The translations under genes were made by a program, and so were the position numbers. A stretch of DNA of 64,000 nucleotides, taken from Peristeroidobacter agariperforans. GTDB taxonomy: Bacteria > Pseudomonadota > Gammaproteobacteria > Steroidobacterales > Steroidobacteraceae. The stretch covers positions 1,984,001 to 2,048,000 of the forward strand of contig NZ_RYFW01000001.1 in assembly GCF_004138335.1 (NCBI RefSeq). Reading direction: 5' to 3'. The notes under the pieces were generated by a model. It did no database searches. It was not told the origin of the DNA and worked only from the letters and a program-made list of their open reading frames with translations. This document shows positions 54,694 through 63,766 of this stretch, in pieces. Each line of letters begins with the position of its first letter. The first letter of the stretch is position 1.

Positions 54694-57563
54694 GCGCACT
54701 GGTGCCAACCGAACCTGGCGCGCGATTCAACATCCCTCGCGCCACGTATCGTCTCCAGTTCAACCATCGATTCACATTCAACGACGCGGCGCGAATCGTG
54801 CCTTACCTGGCGCGGCTCGGCATCAGTCATGTCTACGCGTCGCCAATCCTCAAGGCGCGGCCTGGCAGCATGCATGGCTACGACGTGGTCGATCACTCGC
54901 AGCTCAATCCCGAGCTCGGCACGCGTGAGGATTTCGATCGCTTCGTGCAGCAGTTGCACGAGCACGGGCTGGGGTTGATCGTCGACATCGTGCCCAATCA
55001 TCTCGGCGTGATGGGCAATGACAACGGGTGGTGGCTGGATGTCCTGGAGAACGGGCCTGCCGCGCGCTGTGCATTTCACTTCGACATCGATTGGCGGCCG
55101 AACCGCGGTTCGATGCGCGATCGCATCCTCGTGCCGATCCTGGGCGATGCGTATGGAATAGTGCTCGAGCGTGGCGAGTTGCAGATCGAATTCGATGCCA
55201 CGGCCGGCAGCTTCTCGGTGCGCTACTACGATCACCGCATGCCGATTGATCCGCGTGAGTATCCGAGAGTTTTCCCGCAGCCCATTCCAGAGGAACTACT
55301 GCCGCAGGACGATGCGCATCGCGCCGACTTCGAGAGCTTGCTCAACAGCTTCAGCAACCTGCCGCCGCGTGATGATACGTCCACGGACGCGGTGGCGGTG
55401 CGCTACCGCGATAAGGAAGCTCATAAACGACGCCTCGCGCGTTTGATCGAGCGCAGTCCCGAAATCCTGCGCTACATCAATGAGAGCGTCACCCGGATCA
55501 ACGGCACGCCCGGACAGGCGGAAAGCTTCGATGCACTCGATGCGCTGCTGGAGGCGCAGGCTTATCGCCTGTCCTACTGGCGAGTTGCCGTCGACGAGAT
55601 CAACTATCGCCGCTTCTTCGACGTGAACGATCTGGCGGCGCTGCGCATGAACGAGCGCAGCGTATTCGATGCGACCCATCAGCTGATCTTCGAACTGATC
55701 GATGCGGGTAGCATCGACGGCTTGCGCATCGATCACTCCGATGGCTTGTACGACCCCGAGGAATATTTCCTGCGCTTGCAGGAGCGCTTCGGCGGCGGGC
55801 CGGAGCGCCGACCGCTGTATGTGCTCACGGAGAAAATCCTTGCCGCGCACGAACGCCTGCCGGAGTCGTGGCTGGTTCACGGCACGACTGGCTATGACTA
55901 CGCGGCGTTGCAGACGACGTGGCTGGTGTGCGGGGACGAAGAAACGCGCATGACCCGCCGCTATCGAACCTTCACCGAGAACGAGGCGTCGTTCGAAGCG
56001 ATCGCCTACGAGAGCAAGCGATTGGTGATGCGCTCATCGCTCGCCGCCGAAGTCGAAGTGCTCGCGACTCAGCTGGATCGTATCGCTCACATGGATCGGC
56101 ATACAGCGGACTTCACGCGGGCTGCGCTGCGCGAGGCGATCAGAGAAGTGATCGCGTGCTTCCCGGTGTATCGCACCTATATATCTCCGCGCGGCATTGG
56201 CGAAGAAGATCAGAGGATCATTTATTGGGCGACGGGGCTGGCGCGGCGACGGAGTGCCGGCGCTGAAGTGAGTGTCTTCGACTTCGTCCGCGACGTGTTG
56301 TTGGGCACGGCCGCGGGAGGGAGCCTCCCGTCGCACCGTCAGGCCATGCTGGAGTTCGCCATGAAGTTCCAGCAGGTGACGGCGCCGGTGACGGCTAAGG
56401 GCGTGGAGGACACAGCCTTCTATCGCTTCAATCGCCTCATCTGCCTCAATGAAGTAGGTGGCGAACCGAGTCGTTTCGGTGTGTCTTCGACCGCCTTGCA
56501 CCAGGCCAATCTGGAGCGTTGCAAACATTGGCCGCACTCAATGCTCGCGACTTCCACGCATGACACGAAGCGCAGCGAGGATGTGCGAGCCCGGATTGCC
56601 GTGCTGAGCGAGCTGCCGGACTTGTGGAAGCAGCATCTGTCGCGCTGGTCCCAGTTGAATCGAAACAAGCGACGTCAAGTGGACGACGCGCCAGCGCCGG
56701 ATCGCGAGGACGAGTACCTGCTGTATCAGACGCTGGCGGGTCTTTGGTCGCCCGAGCTTCCGACCGAGCAATTGATCGAGCGATTGCAGGCGTACATGAC
56801 GAAGGCCGGGCGCGAGGCCAAGCGCTCGACGTCGTGGATCAATCCCAATGCCGACTACGAAGCGGCGGTGAACGACTTCATCGTGCAACTGCTGAACAAT
56901 CCAGAGCGCAATGCTTTTATGCGCGACTTCACTTCGTTCGTCGGCACGATTGCGTTCTTCGGTCGAATCAATTCGTTGGTGACAACGGTGTTGAAGATTA
57001 CTTCGCCGGGCGTGCCTGATTTCTATCAGGGCACCGAACTGCCGGCGTTCACGCTCGTCGATCCGGATAATCGTGCGCCGGTAGATTTCGATGCGGCCGC
57101 TTCGCAGCTGGCATCGCTGTCGGAAGTTTCGGATGTGCGCGCGCTGTTTGAGGACTCGGATAGTGCGCAAGCGAAGTTGTATGTAACGGCGAAGCTTCTG
57201 CAGTTTCGTGCTGCCGACGCTGCGCTGTTCGCGTTGGGCAGCTATCTGCCTTTGCAGGTTGAAGGCGAGAAGAAAGATCATGTCTTTGCGTTCTCGCGAA
57301 CTCATGAAGGCCGCACCTGCGTGGTCATCGTTCCTCGGTGGTCGGCGCGGTTGATGGGCGGGGAGATGCGGCTGCCTGTGGGCGAAATTTGGGGTGATAC
57401 GCGAGTTTTGCTCGGTGATGCCGCCGACGGGGATTTACGCGATGTACTCACGGAACAGGTTGCACGGGCGACCGGCGATGATGGCGCGCTTCGTCTCGCA
57501 GATGTTCTCTCCACGGTCCCGCTCGCAGTGCTGAGTTCCGCAGCGACTTCCCGCGGCGCGTAA
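54690..57563 (+). CDS. treY: Malto-oligosyltrehalose synthase
   Basis: 957 aa GH13 enzyme that turns the reducing end of maltodextrins into a trehalose unit, which TreZ then splits off. Diagnostic parts are IPRATYRLQFNHRFTFNDAA, HVYASPILKARPGSMHGYDV, LGLIVDIVPNHLGVMGNDN, IDGLRIDHSDGLYDP (nucleophile Asp), YVLTEKILAAHERLPE (acid Glu) and STHDTKRSEDVRARIAV. It overlaps treZ. Together the two make trehalose, an osmo- and desiccation protectant, from storage glucan. No treX/glgX or glycogen synthesis gene is in the window. Confidence 0.96.
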   Translation: MSALVPTEPGARFNIPRATYRLQFNHRFTFNDAARIVPYLARLGISHVYASPILKARPGSMHGYDVVDHSQLNPELGTREDFDRFVQQLHEHGLGLIVDIVPNHLGVMGNDNGWWLDVLENGPAARCAFHFDIDWRPNRGSMRDRILVPILGDAYGIVLERGELQIEFDATAGSFSVRYYDHRMPIDPREYPRVFPQPIPEELLPQDDAHRADFESLLNSFSNLPPRDDTSTDAVAVRYRDKEAHKRRLARLIERSPEILRYINESVTRINGTPGQAESFDALDALLEAQAYRLSYWRVAVDEINYRRFFDVNDLAALRMNERSVFDATHQLIFELIDAGSIDGLRIDHSDGLYDPEEYFLRLQERFGGGPERRPLYVLTEKILAAHERLPESWLVHGTTGYDYAALQTTWLVCGDEETRMTRRYRTFTENEASFEAIAYESKRLVMRSSLAAEVEVLATQLDRIAHMDRHTADFTRAALREAIREVIACFPVYRTYISPRGIGEEDQRIIYWATGLARRRSAGAEVSVFDFVRDVLLGTAAGGSLPSHRQAMLEFAMKFQQVTAPVTAKGVEDTAFYRFNRLICLNEVGGEPSRFGVSSTALHQANLERCKHWPHSMLATSTHDTKRSEDVRARIAVLSELPDLWKQHLSRWSQLNRNKRRQVDDAPAPDREDEYLLYQTLAGLWSPELPTEQLIERLQAYMTKAGREAKRSTSWINPNADYEAAVNDFIVQLLNNPERNAFMRDFTSFVGTIAFFGRINSLVTTVLKITSPGVPDFYQGTELPAFTLVDPDNRAPVDFDAAASQLASLSEVSDVRALFEDSDSAQAKLYVTAKLLQFRAADAALFALGSYLPLQVEGEKKDHVFAFSRTHEGRTCVVIVPRWSARLMGGEMRLPVGEIWGDTRVLLGDAADGDLRDVLTEQVARATGDDGALRLADVLSTVPLAVLSSAATSRGA

Positions 57564-57676
57564 CGCGCGCGTAAATCAGGGCCGCAAAACGTAAACACCG
57601 GCAATTCAATCGCTGTTGCTGCGCCTGGCCGATCGTTTGGTTGCAAACAACGACGCGCAACTTGAACAGATCGTCG

Positions 57677-58909
57677 TTACCGCAATGCGCCGGTCGGAAA
57701 CGGGTGACTGACAGGTGCTCTGGTCATCAGCCCCGCTACGAGGTTGGCTGCGGCAGAGGCAAGAATCGGCCACAAATAGCTCGACGTCATGTCGAAGAGA
57801 ACGCCCGCGGTCGCCGGTCCGATCAGCGTTCCGACTGCGACGCTGGTATACAGCACTCCGATGATGGCGCTCACATTGCGCCGGCCGAAAAGGTCCGTGA
57901 CGACGGCCGGCAGTACGGCCACCCAAGCGCCATAGAAAAGACCGAGCAGAACGGCGAATGCGACCAGCCCTGGCAGCGAACCCGATACCGCCCAGAGGAG
58001 CATCGCGAGCATCATCCCGAGGTACGTGATCCGCAGAAACTGCGGACGACCCATACGATCCGCAGCGCCGCCGAGGAAAAATCGTCCGACCGTGCTACCT
58101 GCGCCGATCGCTCCAATCAGTGCGGCCGCTGGTCCTCTATCGATGCCGAGATCCTGAGCGTACGGAACGAGATGTACGAAAGGAACGAATGCTCCCAACG
58201 AGCCCATGAAACAGCCAATATAAAGTTGGGTGAATGCCCGAGACCTTACCGCCTCGAGGAGTGAGACACCGTCTGCAGCTGGCGCGTGCTCAGGCGAGCG
58301 CGAGATTCCATCTGGGTGTAATCCACGTTCACGTGGATCGCTCACAATCAAGCTGGCAACAGCAATCCCCAGCACCGCCGCGCCCAGGCCGATAGTCAAG
58401 TATGCCGCCCTCCAGCCAATCAGCTCGACCAGCGTTGCAGCGAGGGGCGGCATCACCAGCGTCCCCACGCCGATGCCCGCGACAGCGAGTCCGGAAGCGA
58501 GGCCTCGCTGTCGATCGAACCAGCGCTGCACTGCGCCGAGCACCGGAACGTAAGCACAACCGATGCCCAATCCGACTCCCAACCCATACGCGAGATACAC
58601 TTCGAACAACGTGCGCGCCAGGCTGGCTAGCGCAAGACCGCTGCCGACGAGAAGCATGCCAAGCATTGCGAGCGGGCGTGCACCCCAGCGGTCGGCCAGG
58701 CGCCCACTGACGAGTCCGAAGCCGAAGTACACGAACCCTGATAAGGAAAAGGCGAGTGCAACCGAGCCGCGGGACGCATCGAAATCACGCTGCAGTGGTT
58801 GGACGAACGCACTGAATGTATAGGCGCAACCGAATCCGATGAACGTGACGGCAAATGCGGCCGCGACCACAATCCATCCATAGAACAGACGTGCTTGCAT
58901 CGGTTTCAT
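57677..58909 (-). CDS. MFS transporter, oxalate:formate/monocarboxylate type
   Basis: 410 aa, 12 helices. The OFA-like N-terminus is YGWIVVAAAFAVTFIGFGCAY. Motif A (LVSGRLADRWGARPLAML), ALASLARTLFEVYLAYGLG, FDRQRGLASGLAVAGIGVGT, and the C-half FLGGAADRMGRPQFLRITYL complete the picture. It starts right after the amidase stop (zero gap), so it is in the same operon and probably imports an amide or the acid made by that enzyme. The specific substrate is unknown. Confidence 0.87.
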   Translation of the reverse strand: MKPMQARLFYGWIVVAAAFAVTFIGFGCAYTFSAFVQPLQRDFDASRGSVALAFSLSGFVYFGFGLVSGRLADRWGARPLAMLGMLLVGSGLALASLARTLFEVYLAYGLGVGLGIGCAYVPVLGAVQRWFDRQRGLASGLAVAGIGVGTLVMPPLAATLVELIGWRAAYLTIGLGAAVLGIAVASLIVSDPRERGLHPDGISRSPEHAPAADGVSLLEAVRSRAFTQLYIGCFMGSLGAFVPFVHLVPYAQDLGIDRGPAAALIGAIGAGSTVGRFFLGGAADRMGRPQFLRITYLGMMLAMLLWAVSGSLPGLVAFAVLLGLFYGAWVAVLPAVVTDLFGRRNVSAIIGVLYTSVAVGTLIGPATAGVLFDMTSSYLWPILASAAANLVAGLMTRAPVSHPFPTGALR

Positions 58910-60313
58910 TTACGCACAAGGATGCCGGCGGTGCCAGCGTGTGGTGGACTGGAACGCAGCGCCGGCGCGCACCAGCATTTCCTCGCGAAACCCGGCGCCT
59001 ATCAGCTGGAGAGCCATTGGCATGCCTGCCTCGGACGCTCCGGCTGGAAGCGTGATGGAAGGATGGCCGCTCATGTTGAATGGACACGTATATCGCTGCA
59101 GTTTCGCGATCAGTTGCGGCTGCGTGCCCAGTGTTTGAATCGCAGCAAGCGTCAGCGGCGGCAACGGCTGCACTGGTGTGAGCAACAAGTCGATGTGACT
59201 GAACAGCGCGTCGACGCGGCCTCGGAACTCCATCCTACGCAACAAGATGCGCTGATACTCGATCGCGGTCGTGGTTTGCCCGTGCTCGATCACCGACGCG
59301 AGCACAGAGCCATAGTCGTTACGACGCTGAGCGAAGGTTTCCGTATGCGCCGTCGCCGCTTCGATCGCGCAATTCGTCACCCAATCGTGAATGATTCGTT
59401 CCGAATTCGGCACGCGGATGTCTACGATCTCCGCTCCAAGCGCTCGAAACGCATCGAGTGCGGCAGTCATCATCTGTGCGACCTCCGCATCGACATCCGC
59501 GCTGTTCCATGTTGTATCGATACCGATGCGAATGCCGCACAGCCCGTCGTTTGCCGAGCTCAAATAGTTGGGCACAGCGACGGTCGCCGTCGTCGGATCG
59601 AGTGGATCGACGCCTGCGATCGCTTGCAACAGAAGGGCCGCGTCAATGGCAGAGCGCGCGATCGTTCCAATATGGTCGAGTGATGCCGCCAGCTCGAAAA
59701 CCCCATGGCGACTGACTCGTCCCCACGTCGGTTTGATCCCTGTCGTGCCGTTCGCGGCGCATGGCCAGCGAATCGATCCGCCCGTATCGGATGCCACGCC
59801 GCCGAAACACAATCCTGCAGCAGTGGCGGCTGCCGCGCCGCTGGAGGAGATGCCGGGCCAGTAGTCTGAGTTCCACGGGTTTTTGGGCGGCTCGATCGAT
59901 GGGTGATAGTCAGAGTATGCGCCCTCCGTGAGTTGCGTCTTTCCAAGAATCACCGCGCCGGCGGCGCGCAGGCGGCTGACCACGGTGGCATCCTGATCGG
60001 GCAGGAACTGTTTATGAACCTGCATGCCCGAGGAGGTCGGGTGATTCTTGGTCCAGCAGATGTCCTTGATTGCGATTGGCACTCCATGCAGAGGTCCGCG
60101 CAGTCCTCCAGACGCTATTTCCCGATCGGCGCGCTCTGCATCCTCGAGAGCTCGCTCCCGCATGGTGGATGCATAGCTGTTGAGCGTTCGATCTACCGAG
60201 GCGATGCGCTCCAACTGCATGAGCGTGATCTCACGCGAAGAAAGTTCTCTGGATCCGATCAATACCGCCAGCTCGGAAATATCGAGGTAATGAAGGTCTG
60301 AATGATGCGGCAT
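58910..60313 (-). CDS. Amidase signature family hydrolase
   Basis: 467 aa. The catalytic triad of the family is seen: Lys in GVPIAIKDICWTKNHPTSS, cis-Ser and nucleophile Ser in ISSSGAAAATAAGLCFGGVA and SDTGGSIRWPCAANGTTG. The rest agrees with GatA/AtzF-type amidases (GHPSITLPAGASEAGMPMAL). It hydrolyses an amide or urea-like bond; the substrate is not predictable. The ATG at 60313 is chosen since the longer frame upstream lacks family sequence. An MFS gene follows directly. The gene is divergent from a CGNR regulator. Confidence 0.9.
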   Translation of the reverse strand: MPHHSDLHYLDISELAVLIGSRELSSREITLMQLERIASVDRTLNSYASTMRERALEDAERADREIASGGLRGPLHGVPIAIKDICWTKNHPTSSGMQVHKQFLPDQDATVVSRLRAAGAVILGKTQLTEGAYSDYHPSIEPPKNPWNSDYWPGISSSGAAAATAAGLCFGGVASDTGGSIRWPCAANGTTGIKPTWGRVSRHGVFELAASLDHIGTIARSAIDAALLLQAIAGVDPLDPTTATVAVPNYLSSANDGLCGIRIGIDTTWNSADVDAEVAQMMTAALDAFRALGAEIVDIRVPNSERIIHDWVTNCAIEAATAHTETFAQRRNDYGSVLASVIEHGQTTTAIEYQRILLRRMEFRGRVDALFSHIDLLLTPVQPLPPLTLAAIQTLGTQPQLIAKLQRYTCPFNMSGHPSITLPAGASEAGMPMALQLIGAGFREEMLVRAGAAFQSTTRWHRRHPCA

Positions 60314-60343
60314 GGCCGAGATCCTTGGTGTGGGCACTAGCAA

Positions 60344-60373
60344 AAGGTAATTGCTGGTGTTCGATGGTGTCAA
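60344..60373 (-). promoter_or_regulatory. Probable amidase-MFS promoter
   Basis: TTGACA (60373-60368) and TACCTT (60349-60344) with 18 bases between, 31 bases before the amidase start. The -35 overlaps the dyad at 60365-60379. Confidence 0.45.
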
Positions 60374-60379
60374 CCACCA
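60365..60379. promoter_or_regulatory. Dyad in the amidase/CGNR intergenic region
   Basis: Arms TGGTG and CACCA flank TCAAC. Further half-sites TGGTGT occur at 60355 and 60392. The dyad overlaps the -35 of the amidase promoter and lies upstream of a TATACT (60387-60392) before the CGNR gene, so both genes may be under its control. Confidence 0.45.
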
Positions 60380-60400
60380 AATGAGCTATACTGGTGTCGC

Positions 60401-60961
60401 ATGAGACTTTCAGACAAATTTCTCGTTCCCCGAGAGCTGGCGTTGCTTTATGACTTCGTCAACTCGATCGATCTGCGCACCTATGTTGAAGCGGGGGCCG
60501 CGCACGAGCCGAAAGACGAGCTGCAGACCGTCTCACAGCTGGCGTCGTGGATGCGCGCCCATGAGTTGAGTGGCAGCGGGCCGGCGCCGCTGGGGCAAGT
60601 GCTTCGATTGCGAGAAGCATTGCGCGCCTATCTCGCAATCCCAGCGGAAGAGCGTGCGACCGCAAGCGCTGAGATCAGCGCGTTGAATTCAGCGAGCGGA
60701 TCGTTTCCTCTGGTTGCAAATGTGGCAGGTGGCATGGTGGAGCTGCGCCCGGCGAAGGGATCCGAGCTTGGGCGCGTGCTCGCAGAGCTGCAGATGTTGT
60801 CGGCCACCGGGCAGTTGGGCCGGCTCAAGATGTGCCAGTCGCCGGAATGCGGCTGGGTATTTTTCGATCGCTCCAAACCGGCGAACCGCCGCTGGTGCTC
60901 ATCGGCGAAATGTGGGAACCGCGAGAAAACTCGCTCCTATAGACGCCGCCAGCGAGCCTGA
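60401..60961 (+). CDS. CGNR zinc-finger regulator (ABATE domain)
   Basis: 186 aa. The N-terminal ABATE-like domain (LALLYDFVNSIDLRTYVE, SQLASWMRAHELSGSG) is followed by the zinc finger KMCQSPECGWVFFDRSKPAN, then RRWCSSAKCGNREKTRSY. The Cys ligands and the CGNR signature are intact. These are probable transcription regulators of stress or catabolic genes. ATG 60401 follows TATACT by 8 bases, so the message may be leaderless. It is divergent from the amidase operon, its likely target. Confidence 0.88.
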   Translation: MRLSDKFLVPRELALLYDFVNSIDLRTYVEAGAAHEPKDELQTVSQLASWMRAHELSGSGPAPLGQVLRLREALRAYLAIPAEERATASAEISALNSASGSFPLVANVAGGMVELRPAKGSELGRVLAELQMLSATGQLGRLKMCQSPECGWVFFDRSKPANRRWCSSAKCGNREKTRSYRRRQRA

Positions 60962-60979
60962 GCGCGTGCGCGCCTGTTT

Positions 60980-60997
60980 GCGCGGCATGCGCCGCGC
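60980..60997 (+). terminator. GC-rich hairpin after the CGNR gene
   Basis: Arms GCGCGGC and GCCGCGC with loop ATGC, 19 bases after the CGNR stop. No T-run follows, so a terminator role is tentative. Confidence 0.4.
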
Positions 60998-61129
60998 GTT
61001 GGCGCGCGCAACGCGAGCAAAAATTCGATAGCGGCAGCGGACAATCCAGGCTGGTTATATATACAGCCGTAAACTGCCCGCGTATGATCGACTCACTCAA
61101 CCGAGCTCGACCCACCGCAGGAGAATCTC

Positions 61130-61552
61130 ATGTCTCACACAGCCTTGTCCGAGCTGATCGAGCACGAGCGCATCGAGCTCATGCAGGTGCACGCCATGGT
61201 CCGATGTTTGAACGACGTGCTGCTGTATTCGGACGACGATGACTCATCGATGCACGCCGACGTAGCGCTGGTGATTGCGCGTTTGTTGAATGAATCCGTC
61301 GGCCGGTTGGAGATGGTCCGCGTGCGTGTCGCGGAGCTGGAACAGGCTGCGGTAGCGCCGCCGAATCAGGTTCGCGAGCTGCGTGGGTCCTATTGGGTCA
61401 GTCCGCGACGGAGCGATTGTGGTGAACTCGACGACGGAGCCGCGCAGCGATGGGATGTTTCGGAACCTTGGCTGATGGTGCGCGATTGCGTGGATGATGC
61501 GCGCACAGGAGATTATTCATGCAAGCCGAGTTCGAGAAATTGGGTGAGCTGA
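61130..61552 (+). CDS. Hypothetical helical protein
   Basis: 140 aa. The first half forms likely amphipathic helices (ELIEHERIELMQVHAMVRCL, LVIARLLNESVGRLEMVRVR) with an acidic spot YSDDDDSSMH. The second half is loosely structured. I do not recognise a family. AGGAG lies 8 bases before ATG 61130, a strong start. It overlaps the PPOX gene by 34 bases, which suggests one transcript. Its C-terminal tail after about residue 110 is poor in structure. Confidence 0.7.
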   Translation: MSHTALSELIEHERIELMQVHAMVRCLNDVLLYSDDDDSSMHADVALVIARLLNESVGRLEMVRVRVAELEQAAVAPPNQVRELRGSYWVSPRRSDCGELDDGAAQRWDVSEPWLMVRDCVDDARTGDYSCKPSSRNWVS

Positions 61553-61998
61553 TCAAAGATATCCGCGTCGCCATGGTGACCACCGTGGAGCCGGATGGAA
61601 CGTTGCACACGCGGCCGCTGGCTTCATTGGCGTACGAGAATGATGGTCAGTTGTGGTTCTATACCGCGATCGATTCGGCGAAGGTCGACGAAGTCATGCA
61701 CGACGTGCGCACGAGCGTGGCGTTTGCCGACACGGGCAAGGATGCATACGTCGCGGCATCCGGCACAGCGGACATCGTCAACGATCGCCGGCGCATCCAC
61801 GAGCTGTGGACGCCGTTCGCCAAGCCCTGGTTTCCGGACGGGCCGGACGATCCGAAGCTCGCGCTGTTACGCGTGCACGTCGAGCGAGCGGAGTATTGGA
61901 CGTCGGCCGGCAAGGCGGCTTATCTGTTGGGCGTCGCCACGGCGGCGGTAACCGGCAAGCGCACTCACTTAGGCGATAACCGCAAGCTGACTATGTAA
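61519..61998 (+). CDS. PPOX-type flavin-binding protein (general stress protein 26-like)
   Basis: 159 aa split-barrel fold. The family pattern is LIKDIRVAMVTTVEPDGTLH, RPLASLAYENDGQLWFYT, SAKVDEVMHDVRTSVAF and YVAASGTADIVNDRRRI. Such proteins bind FMN or a related cofactor and are often under stress control, but the reaction is mostly unknown. AGGAG lies 8 bases before the ATG. The preceding hypothetical gene overlaps. A convergent ABM-like gene ends 2 bases after the stop. Confidence 0.87.
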   Translation: MQAEFEKLGELIKDIRVAMVTTVEPDGTLHTRPLASLAYENDGQLWFYTAIDSAKVDEVMHDVRTSVAFADTGKDAYVAASGTADIVNDRRRIHELWTPFAKPWFPDGPDDPKLALLRVHVERAEYWTSAGKAAYLLGVATAAVTGKRTHLGDNRKLTM

Positions 61999-62000
61999 GT

Positions 62001-62330
62001 TCAACCACGCCCCGGCGCTGCATCGCCATGGCATTCGTAGTGCTGCACTGTCCGGGGCCGTTCCAATAGATATTTGTCATCCAGCGGGTAATAGCGCGCT
62101 AGTTCGATATCGTCACCGGCGAAAGCGCGGATCGAGTCGAACGACTCCCACCAGCTCAGCGTAATCACTTCGGTGCGCTTATCGTCCAGGTCGCGTACGG
62201 CGATGGCGGCGCCCCGATTTCCCGGCGTCGCCCGGTAGTCGTCCAGGCCTGTGCCTTTTATATAGTTCACGTACTCGTCCCGGTGCTCGCGGCGGATCAC
62301 GCCTCGCCATTCACGCAAGATGCTGCTCAT
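62001..62330 (-). CDS. Antibiotic biosynthesis monooxygenase-like (ABM/dimeric alpha-beta barrel) protein
   Basis: 109 aa. ILREWRGVIRREHRDEYVNY begins the ferredoxin-like fold, and TEVITLSWWESFDSIRAFAG with LARYYPLDDKYLLER ends it. Proteins like this include antibiotic-biosynthesis-type monooxygenases and heme-degrading IsdG relatives, but a catalytic role cannot be confirmed here. GGGGA lies close before ATG 62330. It is divergent from the YihY gene, 65 bases apart, and convergent with the PPOX gene. Confidence 0.75.
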   Translation of the reverse strand: MSSILREWRGVIRREHRDEYVNYIKGTGLDDYRATPGNRGAAIAVRDLDDKRTEVITLSWWESFDSIRAFAGDDIELARYYPLDDKYLLERPRTVQHYECHGDAAPGRG

Positions 62331-62395
62331 TGCTGTCCCCTTGAATCCTTCGGGTCGGGCCGAGCGTTCGAGCCTATGGGCAGGAGCGGCGGCGG

Positions 62396-63268
62396 ATGAA
62401 CGTGGCGGCAAAAATCTGGAACTTGGCCAAGTGCGCGGTGACCAATTGGATCACGGATCGGTCCTCGGCAGCCGGCGCGGCGCTCGCATTCTACTGCGCC
62501 TTCTCGCTGGCCCCGCTGCTGATCATCCTGCTCACCGTCGCTGGTTGGATCGTAGGCGCGGAGGCGGCTTACGGGCAACTCAGTGGCACGTTGACGCAAC
62601 TGTTCGGACGCGCCACCGCCGAGGTCCTGCTGGAGGCGATGAAACAGTCGCAGGAGTCGGAAGGGCTCGCCGCGGCCGCAATCAGCATCGTCAGTTTGAT
62701 TATCGGCGCCACTACGGTGTTCGCGGCGCTCGAGGAAGCGCTCGATAACATCTGGCACGCGCAGGCGCTTGCGCCGAAGGGCGTCTGGGGATGGCTGAGG
62801 GTGCGGATCCTTTCGTTCGGCGTGATCCTGGCGGTGGGTTTTCTGCTGTTGGTTTCGTTGTCGGTAACGGCGGCGCTCGCGGCGTTACGTTCCATCATCG
62901 CCGCGCGCTTCACGGAGCTCGTCGTGGTGGCGGCCATACTGGATTTCGTGATTTCGCTGTCGTTGGTCGCGGGGCTGATCGCGATCATCTATCGCTATCT
63001 GCCGTCGAAGCGGCTGCCCTGGCGCCCGGTCCTGATCGGCGCCGTGGTCACTGCGCTGTTGTTTCATCTGGGCCGCTGGCTGATAGGCTTGTATCTGGCG
63101 AACTCGACGCAGCCGTCGGCGTTCGGTGCGGCGGCATCGTTCGCCGCCATGTTGCTGTGGCTGTATTACTCGGCGCAGATATTTTTGTTGGGTGCGGAGT
63201 TCACCGCCTGTGCGGGCGGCGTGAAAGAAGAAAAGCGGCCCGATCCTGAATCAGTGAAGCAACGCTGA
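62396..63268 (+). CDS. YihY/BrkB-family inner-membrane protein
   Basis: 290 aa with six predicted helices. Family signature phrases are SSAAGAALAFYCAFSLAPLL near the N-end, YGQLSGTLTQLFGRATAEVL, ATTVFAALEEALDNIWHA, YRYLPSKRLPWRPVLIGA and FGAAASFAAMLLWLYYSAQI. Function is unknown although the family was once called RNase BN by mistake. A Shine-Dalgarno GGAG lies about 10 bases before ATG 62396. Its end overlaps the convergent AtaL-like gene by 18 bases. Confidence 0.92.
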   Translation: MNVAAKIWNLAKCAVTNWITDRSSAAGAALAFYCAFSLAPLLIILLTVAGWIVGAEAAYGQLSGTLTQLFGRATAEVLLEAMKQSQESEGLAAAAISIVSLIIGATTVFAALEEALDNIWHAQALAPKGVWGWLRVRILSFGVILAVGFLLLVSLSVTAALAALRSIIAARFTELVVVAAILDFVISLSLVAGLIAIIYRYLPSKRLPWRPVLIGAVVTALLFHLGRWLIGLYLANSTQPSAFGAAASFAAMLLWLYYSAQIFLLGAEFTACAGGVKEEKRPDPESVKQR

Positions 63269-63718
63269 GAATCTGCGAGCCTGTCGGATCCTTTCGATGT
63301 CGGCGGCCTGATAGGCCGAGCGACGCGCCTGATCTTCGTCCTGGTTGCGCCAGGCTTCCAGGCCCTGAATCTCATAAGTGAAGCGAACGAACAGTGCTTC
63401 CGGCGCCGGCTCTTCGATGCGGATGGTCAAGGTGCTGCCGGCGAAGGAGCCTTGGCAGTCAGCGCGGATGATCACGGCATCTCCTGGCGCCAGCTCGACC
63501 TCATCGGCCAGGCAATACGCGCCGCGGTGGATCTCACGCCGCAGCCGGCCAGGCGCGATCTCACATACATTGGCGGTGTCGATGGAATCGTCGACGGTTT
63601 GAGGTGCGACGATAGTGTGGTGCAGGCCGCGCCACAGCTGTTCACGCGTCAACCACGGGCTCACGATGTTGTCGGGATCGTTGATCCGGACGAGGTGTTC
63701 GTGGTGCAGAGTGGTCAT
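63251..63718 (-). CDS. AtaL-like SRPBCC protein (DUF1857)
   Basis: 155 aa. START-like fold seen in HHEHLVRINDPDNIVSPWLT, REQLWRGLHHTIVAPQTV, EIAPGRLRREIHRGAYCLAD and VRFTYEIQGLEAWRNQDED. It agrees with the DUF1857/AtaL group, which may bind a hydrophobic ligand. ATG 63718 was chosen because the longer frame to 63757 adds residues without the family pattern. The gene overlaps the end of the YihY gene by 18 bases, tail to tail. Confidence 0.78.
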   Translation of the reverse strand: MTTLHHEHLVRINDPDNIVSPWLTREQLWRGLHHTIVAPQTVDDSIDTANVCEIAPGRLRREIHRGAYCLADEVELAPGDAVIIRADCQGSFAGSTLTIRIEEPAPEALFVRFTYEIQGLEAWRNQDEDQARRSAYQAADIERIRQARRFSALLH

Positions 63719-63766
63719 GGCGACCGCCAGAGTGACGGCCGCCGTCGATTCGTTCAAGAGGCGCGC

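Noticed and set aside
57564-57676. Terminator between the convergent treY and MFS genes
   Set aside because: Only short imperfect inverted repeats and no T-run on either strand.
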